Below are positions 35,509-44,915 of a DNA stretch of 64,000 nt, in pieces. How positions within the stretch are numbered: position 1 is the stretch's first letter; every line of letters begins with the position of its first letter. Both the position numbers and the translations under genes were made by a program. The DNA is from Allobosea sp. CRIB-10 (lineage in GTDB: Bacteria > Pseudomonadota > Alphaproteobacteria > Rhizobiales > Beijerinckiaceae). Location: assembly GCF_900112185.1 (NCBI RefSeq), contig NZ_FOKP01000002.1:186001-250000 (forward strand). Reading direction: 5' to 3'. The notes under the pieces were generated by a model. It ran no database searches, had not been told where the DNA came from, and was given only the letters and a program-made list of their open reading frames with translations.

Positions 35509-37041
35509 TCAGCGCCCGGCGAGTGCCATCGCCGCCTTCTCGCGACGCCGTTCCATCGAGGAGGGAATGCGCAGCGATTCCCGGTACTTCGCCACGGTGC
35601 GGCGGGCGATGTCGATGCCGCTGTCCTTCAGCCTGGCGACGATGGCATCATCCGAGAGCACGTCCTTCGGCGGCTCGTCGTCGATCATCTGTTTGATGCG
35701 GTGCCGTACGGCTTCGGCGGAGTGCGCCTCGCCATAGCCGGTCGCCGCGATCGCGGCGGAAAAGAAGTATTTCATCTCGAAGACCCCGCGTGAGCAGGCG
35801 AGGTACTTGTTCGATGTGACGCGCGAAACCGTCGATTCGTGCATGCTGATCGCATCGGCGACCGTCTTGAGGTTGAGCGGGCGCAAATGCTCGACACCAT
35901 GGGCGAAGAAGCCGTCCTGCTGGCGCACGATCTCGCTGGCGACCTTGAGGATGGTGCGGGCGCGCTGCTCGAGCGAGCGCGTCAGCCAGTTCGCCGTCTG
36001 CAGGCATTCGGCGATGAAGGCCTTCTCGGTGTCGCTGCGCGCCGCCCTGGAGACGCGGGCATGATAGGTCTGGTTGACCAGCACGCGCGGCAAGGTGTCA
36101 GGGTTGAGGTCGACCAGCCAGGAGCCGTCCGGCGCGGTGCGGATGAAGACGTCAGGCACCACCGTCTCGGCTGCCGAGCCACCAAAGGCGCGCCCGGGCT
36201 TGGGATCGAGCCGCCGGATTTCGGCGACCATGTCGGCGATATCCTCGTCGTCGACGCCGCAGATGCGCTTGAGCGCGGCGAAGTCACGCCTGGCGAGGAG
36301 CGGCAGGTTGGCGACGAGGGCCTGCATGGCCGGGTCAAAACGGTTGCGGTCGCGCAGCTGGATCGCCAGGCACTCGCCGACATCGCGGGCAGCGACGCCG
36401 CTGGGATCGAAGCCTTGGACGATGGCGAGGACCTGCTCGACGCGCTTGAGGTCGACGCCGAGACGCTCGGCGATATCGACCAGCGGCTCGGTCAGATAGC
36501 CGGAATCGTCGACGCCATCGATGATGTGGCTACCGATCAGGCGGTCGGCCGGCGCAGTCACGGCGAGGTCGAGCTGGGCGCCGAGATGCTCGTGCAGCGA
36601 GAGCTCGCTGGTCAGGCCGTTCTCGAAGCTGTCGGGCCCCTCCTCGAAGGAGCCGCCGGAGCCGCCATAGGCACCGCCGATGATCGGCAGGCTGTCGGCC
36701 CCTTGCGTCTCCAGCCGGGCTGCCTTGGGCTGCTCGTTCTGGAAGACGTTGTCGAGCCCGGTGCCGAGTCTGCCCTCGATGCCTTCCTGGGTGTTCAGGC
36801 TCTCGGCACGAGCGTAGGTCTCCGCATCGGCCGCATGCGCGCTTTCGCCGGCGCCATTGGCGATGGCCGGCTCCGCAGCCTCGTCGCCGCGCTCGAGCAA
36901 TGGATTGCGCTCCAGCTCGCCCTCGACGAAGCTCTGCAATTCAAGATGGGAGAGCTGGAGCAGCTTGATCGCCTGCAGCAATTGCGGCGTCATCACCAGG
37001 GACTGGCCCTGGCGTAGCTCCATGCGTGGCATCATCGCCAT
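35509..37041 (-). CDS. rpoN: RNA polymerase sigma-54 factor RpoN
   Basis: A 510-residue sigma-54. The Gln- and Leu-rich region I (RQGQSLVMTPQLLQAIKLLQLS), core-binding region, helix-turn-helix and the C-terminal RpoN box (ARRTVAKYRESL) are complete. It directs transcription from -24/-12 promoters for nitrogen and other functions. ATG codons at 37041, 37035, 37032 and 37023 are possible. The first has GAGGGAG upstream and was used. Confidence 0.97.
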   Translation of the reverse strand: MAMMPRMELRQGQSLVMTPQLLQAIKLLQLSHLELQSFVEGELERNPLLERGDEAAEPAIANGAGESAHAADAETYARAESLNTQEGIEGRLGTGLDNVFQNEQPKAARLETQGADSLPIIGGAYGGSGGSFEEGPDSFENGLTSELSLHEHLGAQLDLAVTAPADRLIGSHIIDGVDDSGYLTEPLVDIAERLGVDLKRVEQVLAIVQGFDPSGVAARDVGECLAIQLRDRNRFDPAMQALVANLPLLARRDFAALKRICGVDDEDIADMVAEIRRLDPKPGRAFGGSAAETVVPDVFIRTAPDGSWLVDLNPDTLPRVLVNQTYHARVSRAARSDTEKAFIAECLQTANWLTRSLEQRARTILKVASEIVRQQDGFFAHGVEHLRPLNLKTVADAISMHESTVSRVTSNKYLACSRGVFEMKYFFSAAIAATGYGEAHSAEAVRHRIKQMIDDEPPKDVLSDDAIVARLKDSGIDIARRTVAKYRESLRIPSSMERRREKAAMALAGR

Positions 37042-37083
37042 CGCGATCCCGACTCCCTCAAGCCCGTTTGGACATTCACCGAG

Positions 37084-37201
37084 CCCTCATTCTGAGGAGC
37101 CATTCCGTCAGGAATGGCGTCTCGAAGGATGCTCCAGATGCTTCCGGAGCTCGCTTGAGCATCCTTCGAGACGCGCCTGAAGGCGCTCCTCAGGATGAGG
37201 G
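37084..37201. repeat. dispersed palindromic repeat (CCTCATTCTGAGGAGC type)
   Basis: The outer arms CCCTCATTCTGAGGAGC (37084-37100) and GCTCCTCAGGATGAGGG (37185-37201) are near-complementary. The inner arms GCGTCTCGAAGGATGCTC (37118-37135) and GAGCATCCTTCGAGACGC (37157-37174) are perfect. It could form a long cruciform. It occupies the centre of the 328-bp gap between rpoN and lptB, which must also hold the rpoN promoter. Confidence 0.88.
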
Positions 37202-37237
37202 CTGGAGTGTCCAAACGATCGCTTAGCCCATATCAAT

Positions 37238-37254
37238 TCGGCACGGTTCTTGCC
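37238..37254 (+). promoter_or_regulatory. sigma-54-like -24/-12 element, antisense to lptB
   Basis: CGGCACGGTTCTTGCC has GG (37240-37241) and GC (37252-37253) separated by 10 bases, the spacing of sigma-54 promoters. It points toward lptB in antisense direction, and no plus-strand gene follows, so it may be chance. Confidence 0.25.
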
Positions 37255-37369
37255 TGTGGAACAGACTAACCGCCGACTGCGACCGCGTCAAAGCCTTGGG
37301 CGGGCTTTTGCGCCGGGAAGTTAATGCACTGCAATATCGTCGGGCGAGGTGGTCGGAACGCCAGCCGCG

Positions 37370-38275
37370 TCAGAGGCGGAAATCCTCGCCGAGATAGACG
37401 CGCCGGACATCGGCATTGGCGATGATCTCGGCCGGCGAGCCTTCGGTCAGCACCCGGCCGGAATGGATGATGTAGGCGCGATCGACCAGGCCGAGCGTCT
37501 CGCGGACATTGTGGTCGGTGATGAGCACGCCAATGCCGCGATCGGTCAATTGCCGGACCAACTCCTGGATGTCGCCGACCGCGATCGGGTCAATGCCGGC
37601 GAAGGGCTCGTCGAGCAGAATGAAGGAGGGCCGCCCGGCGAGCGCCCGGGCGATCTCGCAACGACGACGCTCGCCGCCCGAAAGCGCGATCGACGGAGCC
37701 TTGCGCAGTCGGGTGATCTTGAACTCGTCGAGCAGCTTGTCGAGCTCGCGCTCGCGCTTCTTGCGGTTCGGCTCGACGACTTCCAGCACAGCCCGGATAT
37801 TGTCCTCGACCGAAAGGCCGCGGAAGATCGAGGCCTCCTGCGGCAGGTAGCCGATGCCGAGCCGGGCGCGCTGGTACATTGGCAGATTGGTGATGTCGTT
37901 GCCTTCGAGCGAGATCACGCCCATGTCGGCGCTGACCAGGCCGGTGATCATGTAGAAGATCGTGGTCTTGCCGGCGCCGTTCGGGCCGAGCAGGCCGACC
38001 GCCTCGCCGTTGCGGACGTAAAGCGAGGCCTCGCTCACGACGTTGCGGGCGCCATAGGTCTTGCGCAGGCCGCTGACGGCGAGGATGCCGGCCCCGCCGA
38101 CCGCGCTGGCGATGCGGCCGGGCTGCACATCGTCCTCCGCCGCCGGCCCGTCCTTGGCCCGACCGAAGAGCCTGGCGAACAGGCCGGGACGCGCCGCCGG
38201 CGCCTTGGCCGGCCGCGCCGGTTGGGGCTGCGCCTGCTGGGCAGCCTCGGGGGGAGGAGAGATGGATATGGTCAC
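37370..38275 (-). CDS. lptB: LPS export ABC transporter ATP-binding protein LptB
   Basis: 301 residues. A Pro/Ala-rich extension of about 60 residues precedes a normal LptB of about 240 residues, with Walker A GPNGAGKTT, signature LSGGERRRCEIAR, Walker B FILLDEPFAGIDP and switch ITDHNVRE. It powers LPS transport to the outer membrane with LptA, LptC, LptF and LptG. The extension is not part of the catalytic core. Confidence 0.96.
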   Translation of the reverse strand: MTISISPPPEAAQQAQPQPARPAKAPAARPGLFARLFGRAKDGPAAEDDVQPGRIASAVGGAGILAVSGLRKTYGARNVVSEASLYVRNGEAVGLLGPNGAGKTTIFYMITGLVSADMGVISLEGNDITNLPMYQRARLGIGYLPQEASIFRGLSVEDNIRAVLEVVEPNRKKRERELDKLLDEFKITRLRKAPSIALSGGERRRCEIARALAGRPSFILLDEPFAGIDPIAVGDIQELVRQLTDRGIGVLITDHNVRETLGLVDRAYIIHSGRVLTEGSPAEIIANADVRRVYLGEDFRL

Positions 38276-38382
38276 AGGAGAAAGCGCGAGCTGCTGGCGT
38301 TCGACATCGGTCCGCTCTGGTATGCGAGGCGTGCCGGGCTGGCAACGCCTTCTTGCAGCCGCCCCTGCCGCTAGGGAAAAGA

Positions 38383-39039
38383 TCAGTTGGTCGGCGCGGC
38401 AGCCGGCCTGGCGCCTGCCTTGTTGTCCTTCTTGTCTTTGCCTTCATCGCCCGAGTTGGGCACGAAGTAACCCTGGACGCGTCCCTTCGAGGTCACGTTG
38501 GCGACGCCGGTCTGCGTATCATAGACGAGCTGGTCACCGCGCGTGATGTTCGGGCCGTCGTTCAGCGCGACATTGCCGGTCATGATCACCTTGTTGTTGG
38601 CACGGTCGAAGACCGCGTTGTCCGAGGTCGCAGCCTGGGTCTTGGAGACCACGGTGACCGGGCCGGAGCATTCGATCCGCTTGATCGCGCCGTCATTGCC
38701 CTGGCCCTGGCTCTGCGCAGCAGGCTGCGCCGGCCTCGGCGCGCCGCCCTGGCCACGGCCTTCATAGAACACCGTCATCACCGAGCAGCGCACGGTCGTC
38801 TCGCCCTGCACGGCGACGACATTACCGGAGAAGACCGCCTTATTGTCCTTGTCGAGCACGTCGAGCTTGTTGGCGTCGATCTTGATCGGCTCCTTGCTGT
38901 CGCCGCCCATGCCGCCGAAGGGCGAGCCAGGCGCGCCACCGCGGGCCTTTGCCGGCTTGGCCGCAGGCTGCTGAGCCAACGCCGCGGTCGAGAGGGCCGG
39001 CGCCATCAGGACCGTAAGAGCGAGAACAAAGAGTTTCAT
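38383..39039 (-). CDS. lptA: LptA family periplasmic LPS transport protein
   Basis: 218 residues with a signal peptide (MKLFVLALTVLMAPALSTAALA) and an OstA/LptA beta-jellyroll: KIDANKLDVLDKDNKAVFSGNV, then NVALNDGPNITRGDQLVYD. A Gln/Gly/Pro insertion occurs in the middle, and a Lys/Asp-rich tail ends the protein. It bridges LptC and LptD for LPS. It lies between lptC and lptB on one strand. Confidence 0.93.
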   Translation of the reverse strand: MKLFVLALTVLMAPALSTAALAQQPAAKPAKARGGAPGSPFGGMGGDSKEPIKIDANKLDVLDKDNKAVFSGNVVAVQGETTVRCSVMTVFYEGRGQGGAPRPAQPAAQSQGQGNDGAIKRIECSGPVTVVSKTQAATSDNAVFDRANNKVIMTGNVALNDGPNITRGDQLVYDTQTGVANVTSKGRVQGYFVPNSGDEGKDKKDNKAGARPAAAPTN

Positions 39040-39080
39040 CGGTGACCTGTGGTTGACCTGCATGGTTCGATACGATGATC

Positions 39081-39818
39081 TCACGGCTTCGCTCCCGGAC
39101 GAAGAGCGTCGAGGTTAGGCGTGCTGCCCTCGCGCTCGGGCCCAGCCAGGCTGCGCGTCGGCGCGTTCTCGATCACGACGTGGACACGCCCCTCGAAAGT
39201 GACGAGCGCGCCATTGTCCTTCACGTCGAGCGTGTCCGCGTCAACCGTGGTCGTGCCGAGATTGACCTTCACCGGCTCGCGCGACGTGACGGTTCCGGCC
39301 TTGAAGTCGACATCGGCGGTTCGCATGCTGACATCATAACCCGACTCGGTCCGAATCTTCACATCGTCGACCAGCTTCAGCTTCTCCTTGCTCTGGTCGA
39401 ACAAGCCGCTACGGGCGTTGATGTTGATCCAGCCCTCGGACTTCATCTGCACCCGGGCCACCATCTTCACGAGCTCGATCTGCGTCGGATTGCGCACATC
39501 CTGCAGGGCCGACTCGGCCGTCACCTCGTAGGGGCTTTTGTCCTTGCGATAGCCTGCGAGCTTCGGCGCTTCCATCACGACCTTGCCACCGGACAGGCTG
39601 ATCCCGCCAAGCGAGAAATCGCCGGCCTGACGGAAGGGATTGAGGAAGGGAACGACGATCAGGCCGACAACCGCGACCGAGGCCCCGATCGGAATCAGCA
39701 GCCGCAGCAGGCGCACGAGCGCGGAATGCCGGCGCGCCGCCTGGAAGGCCTTCTGCCGCATATCTGCCCGAATTGCCGACGGGCTGCGCGTCTCAGGAGA
39801 TGTGATCGCCAAGGTCAT
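39081..39818 (-). CDS. lptC: LPS export system protein LptC
   Basis: 245 residues. One membrane segment (ALVRLLRLLIPIGASVAVVG, about residues 32-60) is followed by a periplasmic beta-jellyroll domain with YEVTAESALQD and LFDQSKEKLKLVDDVKI. LptC receives LPS from LptB2FG. The ATG at 39818 gives MTLAITSPE. lptA begins 41 bp after its stop. Confidence 0.92.
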   Translation of the reverse strand: MTLAITSPETRSPSAIRADMRQKAFQAARRHSALVRLLRLLIPIGASVAVVGLIVVPFLNPFRQAGDFSLGGISLSGGKVVMEAPKLAGYRKDKSPYEVTAESALQDVRNPTQIELVKMVARVQMKSEGWININARSGLFDQSKEKLKLVDDVKIRTESGYDVSMRTADVDFKAGTVTSREPVKVNLGTTTVDADTLDVKDNGALVTFEGRVHVVIENAPTRSLAGPEREGSTPNLDALRPGAKP

Positions 39819-39933
39819 GCCCGCCCATTGCCAGCCGCCGGCGGCTTTTTCATGTCGAACCGGCAAGCCGACGGGCGACCGCGACCGGTCCGGCGAACGC
39901 CAGACAGATGCCCCTAGCCCAAATACATCAACT

Positions 39934-40548
39934 TTACGTATGCGCGAAGATGTCGACTTCGGGCCAGCCGGCGAGATCGAGCTCGGCGCGGGTCGGCAGG
40001 AAGTCGAAGCAGGCCTTGGCGAGCTGCATGCGCCCCTCGCGCTCCAGCAGCACGTCGAGCCTGGCCTTCAGCGCGTGCAGATGCAGCACGTCCGAGGCGG
40101 CATAGCCGAGCTGGGCCTCGGTCAACGTGTCCGCGCCCCAGTCCGAGGATTGCTGCTGCTTCGACAACTCGACCCCGAGCAGTTCGCGGACGAGGTCCTT
40201 CAGCCCGTGCCGGTCGGTATAGGTGCGCACCAGCTTGGAGGCGATCTTGGTGCAGTAGACCGGCGTGGTGACGACGCCGAAGGCGTTTTCCAGCGCGGCG
40301 ATGTCGAAACGGGCGAAGTGGAAGAGCTTCAACACGCTCGCGTCAGTGAGGATGCGGCAGAGATTGGCCGGTGCCGCAGCGCCCTTGGGGATCTGCACGA
40401 CATCGGCGGTGCCGTCCCCGCGCGAGAGCTGCACCACGCATAGCCGGTCGCGCTGCGGGTTGAGGCCCAGCGTCTCGGTGTCGATCGCCAGGATCGGCCC
40501 CGGCTCGAAGCCATCGGGAAGATCGCCGCGGTGCAGACGAATGGTCAT
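39934..40548 (-). CDS. rnd: ribonuclease D-like 3'-5' exonuclease
   Basis: 204 residues, only the DEDDy exonuclease domain: AIDTETLGL (motif I), FHFARFDIAAL (motif II) and YAASDVLHLHAL (motif III with Tyr and Asp). HRDC domains of full-length RNase D are absent, as is common for short alphaproteobacterial paralogues. It probably trims structured RNA 3' ends. Confidence 0.9.
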   Translation of the reverse strand: MTIRLHRGDLPDGFEPGPILAIDTETLGLNPQRDRLCVVQLSRGDGTADVVQIPKGAAAPANLCRILTDASVLKLFHFARFDIAALENAFGVVTTPVYCTKIASKLVRTYTDRHGLKDLVRELLGVELSKQQQSSDWGADTLTEAQLGYAASDVLHLHALKARLDVLLEREGRMQLAKACFDFLPTRAELDLAGWPEVDIFAHT

Positions 40549-40711
40549 GCCCAAAACCTCGCTCGGCGGCGCCACGGCGCCGCTCAGTCAACTCGCCATC
40601 CGCCAGCCAGGCCGAATGGCCTCCTCGAAAATCCGGAGAACGTTTCGCAGCTAGCGGCGCGCACCGGCGCATTCAAGCTTTTTCTCTGCCAGAACAACCG
40701 GTTCGCGCGCA

Positions 40712-40726
40712 TTAACCTTTTATTCA
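40712..40726 (+). promoter_or_regulatory. imperfect CtrA-like box TTAA-N7-TTCA
   Basis: TTAACC followed by TTCACC with seven bases between the tetramers lies 58 bp before the DUF805 gene. It has one mismatch to the CtrA consensus TTAA-N7-TTAA, so this is only suggestive. Confidence 0.3.
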
Positions 40727-40783
40727 CCATAAGCTTCATTCGGGCCCTCCGGCGTGCAAGGATGCAGAATCGGAGCTTGACCC

Positions 40784-41212
40784 ATGTCCGCAATCCGCCT
40801 GTTCACCGATCTCGACGGCCGAATCGGCCTGCGCCAGTTCTGGCTGGGCAGCATCGCGCTTGCGCTCTGCCTGCTGGCGGTCCAGTGGGGGGCGTCGCAA
40901 GTCATGGACAAATACAGCGCAGCGAGAGTCGCCGCCTTCGCCAACGCCTTCGCCCTGTTCCCCTGGGCTGCGCTGGCGGCCAAGCGCGCCACCGACCGGG
41001 GCGGCTCGTCGCTGTTCGGCATCCTCCTGGTTTGCGCCATCGTGCTGCCGCGCGAGCTGCAGCCGCTGCTCGGCTATGCCTGGGCACCCTCGCTGACCGC
41101 GATCTCGACGATGGCCTGGCTGGTCGCGCTGGTCGACCTCGGACTGATGCCGGGTGTCGATCGCAATGCTCCGCTTGCGGAGCGCAAGGGCGCTGCTAAA
41201 CCGGCTCGATGA
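40784..41212 (+). CDS. DUF805-like membrane protein
   Basis: 142 residues with four predicted membrane segments. The N-terminal [15 protein letters not shown] and the central [12 protein letters not shown] match the DUF805 pattern (R-x-x-F-W and R-x-R-D). The function is unknown. Its stop overlaps the dapE start (ATGA), so it is coupled to dapE, a pairing with no obvious metabolic logic. Confidence 0.78.
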   Translation: MSAIRLFTDLDGRIGLRQFWLGSIALALCLLAVQWGASQVMDKYSAARVAAFANAFALFPWAALAAKRATDRGGSSLFGILLVCAIVLPRELQPLLGYAWAPSLTAISTMAWLVALVDLGLMPGVDRNAPLAERKGAAKPAR

Positions 41213-42411
41213 GCCAGACCACACCCGCCTCCCTCGACTTCGACCCCGCCGATCCGGTCACCCTCACCCAAGCGTTGATACGCTGTCCCTCGGTGACCCC
41301 GGCGGAAGGCGGCGCGCTCGCGCTGCTCGGCGTCGTGCTGAGCGCGGAAGGCTTCAGCGTCGAGCGGCCGGTGTTCTCGGAGCCCGGCATGCCCGATATC
41401 GAGAATCTCTATGCCCGCATCGGCAGCGAGGGTCCGGTCTTCGTCATCGCCGGCCACACCGACGTCGTCCCGCCCGGAGACCTCACCGCCTGGACGCGTG
41501 ATCCATTCTCAGCCGAGATCGAAGGCGGCGTGCTCTATGGCCGCGGCGCCTGCGACATGAAGGGCGGGCTCGCCGCCATGGTCTCAGCTGCGATCCGCTA
41601 TCGCCGCGCGAACCCGGATGCGCCGGGCTCGATCGCCTTCCTCGTCACCGGCGACGAGGAAGGGCCAGCGGTCAACGGTACGGTCAAGCTGCTGGATTGG
41701 GCCGACCGGCGCGGCGAGCGCTTCGATCACTGCCTGCTCGGCGAACCGACCAATCCGGCGGCGATGAGCGACATGATCAAGATCGGCCGGCGCGGCTCGC
41801 TGACCGGCAAACTCACCGTCCAGGGTATTCAGGGCCATGTCGGCTATCCGCATCTCGCCCAGAACCCGATCCGCGGCATGGTCCGGCTGCTGGCAGCACT
41901 GGACGCAGCGCCGCTCGACGCCGGCACCGAGCATTTCGACCCGAGCAATCTCGAGGTGACGACGCTCGATGTCGGCAATCCCGCGACGAACGTGATCCCG
42001 GCGCAGGCACGGGCCGTGTTCAATATCCGCTTCAACGACCTCTGGACGCCGCAGACGCTGGCCACCGAGATCGAGCGGCGCCTGCGCGAGGCCGCCGGCA
42101 ACACCGTGCGCTACGAGATCAGCTTCGAGCCGACCAATGCAGTCGCCTTCCTGACCCAGCCAGGGCCGTTCGTCGCGATGGTCGCGGACGCAGTAGAAGC
42201 CGAAACCGGCAAGCGTCCGGCGCTGTCGACCACCGGCGGCACCTCGGACGCCCGCTTCATCAAGAACTACTGCCCGGTGGTCGAATACGGCGTCGTCGGC
42301 CAGACCATGCACCAGATCGACGAACGGGTCGCCATTGCCGATCTCGTGACGCTGGAGCGGGTCACGCATCGCTTGCTGGCGACTTATTTTGCCGCCGCGC
42401 AGCACGCTTGA
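41209..42411 (+). CDS. dapE: succinyl-diaminopimelate desuccinylase
   Basis: 400 residues, an M20 family di-zinc hydrolase of the lysine/diaminopimelate pathway. Motifs include [20 protein letters not shown] (bridging Asp), [10 protein letters not shown] (catalytic Glu) and the C-terminal [10 protein letters not shown]. It begins on the overlapping ATG at 41209 and carries the dimerisation domain between the two halves of the catalytic domain. Confidence 0.96.
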   Translation: MSQTTPASLDFDPADPVTLTQALIRCPSVTPAEGGALALLGVVLSAEGFSVERPVFSEPGMPDIENLYARIGSEGPVFVIAGHTDVVPPGDLTAWTRDPFSAEIEGGVLYGRGACDMKGGLAAMVSAAIRYRRANPDAPGSIAFLVTGDEEGPAVNGTVKLLDWADRRGERFDHCLLGEPTNPAAMSDMIKIGRRGSLTGKLTVQGIQGHVGYPHLAQNPIRGMVRLLAALDAAPLDAGTEHFDPSNLEVTTLDVGNPATNVIPAQARAVFNIRFNDLWTPQTLATEIERRLREAAGNTVRYEISFEPTNAVAFLTQPGPFVAMVADAVEAETGKRPALSTTGGTSDARFIKNYCPVVEYGVVGQTMHQIDERVAIADLVTLERVTHRLLATYFAAAQHA

Positions 42412-42432
42412 CGGAACCAGCCCTGACGCGCA

Positions 42433-42452
42433 CATTAGACAAAAGTCTAATG
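42433..42452. other. perfect hairpin CATTAGAC-AAAA-GTCTAATG
   Basis: An 8-bp perfect inverted repeat with an AAAA loop stands between dapE and the next gene, 25 bp before its ATG. There is no T-run, so an operator or RNA hairpin is as likely as a terminator. Confidence 0.55.
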
Positions 42453-42476
42453 CCGTGACGTCCGGAGGGTTGGGCC

Positions 42477-43064
42477 ATGAGGCTTGCTGCCGACGATGTG
42501 ACGCGATCGCTCGCCGCCTCCTGGCGCCTGCTATGGGCCGACGCGAAAGCCCTGCCTGATCTCGATCTCAGCCGCGACGGGTTCTGGCGCTCCTATCTCG
42601 CGCTGGTGCTGGTCGTGCCCTCGATGATCCCGGCGCTGGCGGCGGAGCGAACGCTCGCCGGCCTCTCGAACAGCGGCAGCCTCTTCGATGCTCCCGGGCT
42701 GCTCGCCGCGGTCGTCACCACCGAGATACTGGCGGTGCTCGCAGTACCGGCGCTGTTGATCGGGATCGCCCCGAACCTCGCCCAGAATCCGCGCTTCACC
42801 GGCTTCATCATCGCCTGGAACTGGGCCGGCATCGTTTCGGCGGCGCTGATGGCGGTGCCGGCGACGGTCTTCGCGCTGGGCTGGTCGAACCCGGGCATCG
42901 CGACCTTTCAAACCCTCGCCTTCGCGACGATCGTGCTCAGGCTACGCTATTGCGTGGCGCGCGCCGCCTTCGGGACTGAGAGCGGCGTCGCCGGAGCGAT
43001 CGCCTGCGCCAGCCTGCTGGCGGACTATGCGGTGATCAGGACATTCGGCCTGGCCGGGTTTTAG
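42477..43064 (+). CDS. hypothetical inner membrane protein
   Basis: 195 residues with four to five hydrophobic segments after a 40-residue polar N-terminus (residues about 38-55, 75-100, 112-135 and 170-190). No known domain is recognised. It lies between dapE and truA, converging on truA with an 8-bp gap. A CGGAGGG ribosome site precedes the ATG. Confidence 0.8.
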   Translation: MRLAADDVTRSLAASWRLLWADAKALPDLDLSRDGFWRSYLALVLVVPSMIPALAAERTLAGLSNSGSLFDAPGLLAAVVTTEILAVLAVPALLIGIAPNLAQNPRFTGFIIAWNWAGIVSAALMAVPATVFALGWSNPGIATFQTLAFATIVLRLRYCVARAAFGTESGVAGAIACASLLADYAVIRTFGLAGF

Positions 43065-43071
43065 GCCAGGC

Positions 43072-43809
43072 TCAGTAGTCGACACCCGCGAGATAGAGCC
43101 CGCTAGGCGGCGCTAGCGCCGCGCATTGCGAGCGGTCGCGCGCCGCCAGAACCTTGCCGACCTTGTTCTCCGGCCAGCGCCCCATGCCGACCATCTTCAG
43201 GCAGCCGACCATGGAGCGGACCTGGTGATGCAGGAACGAGCGGGCATGGACATAGGCGACGATCTCGGCCCCCTCGCGCCGGCAGTCGAACCGGTCGAGC
43301 GTCCGCAGTGGGCTGTTGGCCTGGCATTCGGCGGCGCGGAAGGTGGTGAAGTCGTGATGCCCGATCAGCGCCTTGGCGGCACGGTCCATCGCCTCATGGT
43401 CGAGCTTGACCGGGACGTGCCAGACCCGGTCCGCATCGAGCGCCGGCTGCGCCCGCCGATCGAGGATGCGATAGATGTAATAGCGCCGCGTCGCCGAGAT
43501 GCGGGCATCGAAAGTATCGGGCACCGCCTCGGCGCTCAGCACCGCAACCGGCAGGCGCTTCAGCCGCGCGTTGCTGGCGTCGCGCACGACATCGGTGCGC
43601 CACTCCTTGGCCAGATCGACATGCGCGACCTGATGAGTGGCGTGGACGCCGGCATCGGTGCGTCCGGCGCAGTGCAGGCGCACGGCATGGCCGCAGAAAG
43701 CTTCGATCGCCTCCTCGACGCTCTGCTGGACCGACGGCCCGTTGAGCTGGCGCTGCCAGCCTGAGAAGGGCGTGCCGTCATATTCGATGACGAGCTTGTA
43801 GCGAGGCAT
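43072..43809 (-). CDS. truA: tRNA pseudouridine(38-40) synthase TruA
   Basis: 245 residues. The catalytic aspartate is in CAGRTDAGVHATHQ, and the N-terminal YKLVIEYDGTPFSGWQRQ and FTTFRAAECQ are typical. It modifies U38, U39 and U40 in the anticodon arm of many tRNAs. The ATG at 43809 gives the family N-terminus MPRYKL. Confidence 0.97.
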   Translation of the reverse strand: MPRYKLVIEYDGTPFSGWQRQLNGPSVQQSVEEAIEAFCGHAVRLHCAGRTDAGVHATHQVAHVDLAKEWRTDVVRDASNARLKRLPVAVLSAEAVPDTFDARISATRRYYIYRILDRRAQPALDADRVWHVPVKLDHEAMDRAAKALIGHHDFTTFRAAECQANSPLRTLDRFDCRREGAEIVAYVHARSFLHHQVRSMVGCLKMVGMGRWPENKVGKVLAARDRSQCAALAPPSGLYLAGVDY

Positions 43810-43844
43810 CAGCACAGGCTCCCGGTCCGCGCTCTCTCACGCGT

Positions 43845-43940
43845 CGTCGTCCCGGGCGACCGGAGGGAGACCCGGGACCCATGCCTGAACCGTTCCGGAA
43901 TGGAGCCCGGATCTCCGCTGCGCTCCGTCCGGGATGACGG
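43845..43940. repeat. dispersed palindromic repeat (CGTCCCGGGC type)
   Basis: The left end GTCGTCCCGGGCGACCGGAG and the right end TCCGTCCGGGATGACGG are imperfect complements, with GACCCGGGACCCATGCCTGA inside. Similar elements are found between genes in Hyphomicrobiales. It separates truA from fmt. Confidence 0.75.
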
Positions 43941-43966
43941 CGCGAAATGACAAAGCAGGAGCACGA

Positions 43967-44896
43967 CTAGAGCTTCGATCCGGCGGACAAGCGCGCGCCG
44001 CGCAGGAACTCCTGGGCGCTCATCGGCCCCTTGCCGGCGCGCTGGACCTGGAGCAGTTTCACCGCCCCGACCGCGCAGGCGACCGTGCCCTCGTCGTCGA
44101 GCAGCGTGCCCGGCTCGGCGGCGCCGCCGGCGCGGGCGGTGCGCAGCAGCTTCAGCCGCTCCGGGCCCTTGCCGAGATCGACCTCGACGAAGGCGCCTGG
44201 GAAGGGCGAGAGCCCACGCACCACGTCATGGACCTGCTGCGCCGGCCGGTTCCAGCTCAGCTTGGCCTCGTCATTGCCGATCTTGCTGGCATAGGTGACG
44301 CCCTCCTCCGCCTGCGGCGTGAAGCGAAGGCCGCCGCGGCTGAGCGCAGCGAGCGCCCGGACCATCAGGTCAGCGCCAAGGCCAGCGAGCCGGTCGTGCA
44401 TGTCGCCGGCCGTGGCGTTGCCGTCGATGGCCAATGTCTCGACCATGGCGACGGGGCCAGTATCGAGCCCCTCCTCCATCTTCATCACGCAGACGCCGGT
44501 TTCGGCATCGCCGGCCATGATGGCGCGCTGGATCGGTGCGGCGCCGCGCCAGCGCGGCAAGAGCGAAGCATGCAGGTTGAGGCAGCCGAGCTCCGGCACC
44601 TCGAGGATCGTCTTGGGCAGGATCAGGCCATAGGCGACGACGACGGCGACATCGGCGTGGTGCGAGGCCATGATCTCGGCGGCCTCGGCGTTCTTCAGCG
44701 TCTTCGGCGAGAACACCGGGATGCCGAAGCGCTCGGCCGTGACCTGGACCGGCGAAGGCCGCAGCTCCATGCCGCGCCCGGCCGGCGCCGGGGCGCGGGT
44801 ATAGACCGAGACGACCTCGTGGCCCTGGCCAATGATCTCGGTCAGGGTCGGCACGGCGAAATCCGGTGTGCCCATGAAGATGATGCGCAAGCTCAT
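43967..44896 (-). CDS. fmt: methionyl-tRNA formyltransferase
   Basis: 309 residues. It opens [16 protein letters not shown], and the formyl-folate binding loop [16 protein letters not shown] holds the catalytic Asn, His and, further on, Asp (LDTGPVA). The C-terminal OB-like domain is complete. It formylates initiator Met-tRNA. def follows upstream on the same strand, the usual pair. Confidence 0.97.
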   Translation of the reverse strand: MSLRIIFMGTPDFAVPTLTEIIGQGHEVVSVYTRAPAPAGRGMELRPSPVQVTAERFGIPVFSPKTLKNAEAAEIMASHHADVAVVVAYGLILPKTILEVPELGCLNLHASLLPRWRGAAPIQRAIMAGDAETGVCVMKMEEGLDTGPVAMVETLAIDGNATAGDMHDRLAGLGADLMVRALAALSRGGLRFTPQAEEGVTYASKIGNDEAKLSWNRPAQQVHDVVRGLSPFPGAFVEVDLGKGPERLKLLRTARAGGAAEPGTLLDDEGTVACAVGAVKLLQVQRAGKGPMSAQEFLRGARLSAGSKL

Positions 44897-44915
44897 GGTC
44901 TTAAGCTCCGGCCGG

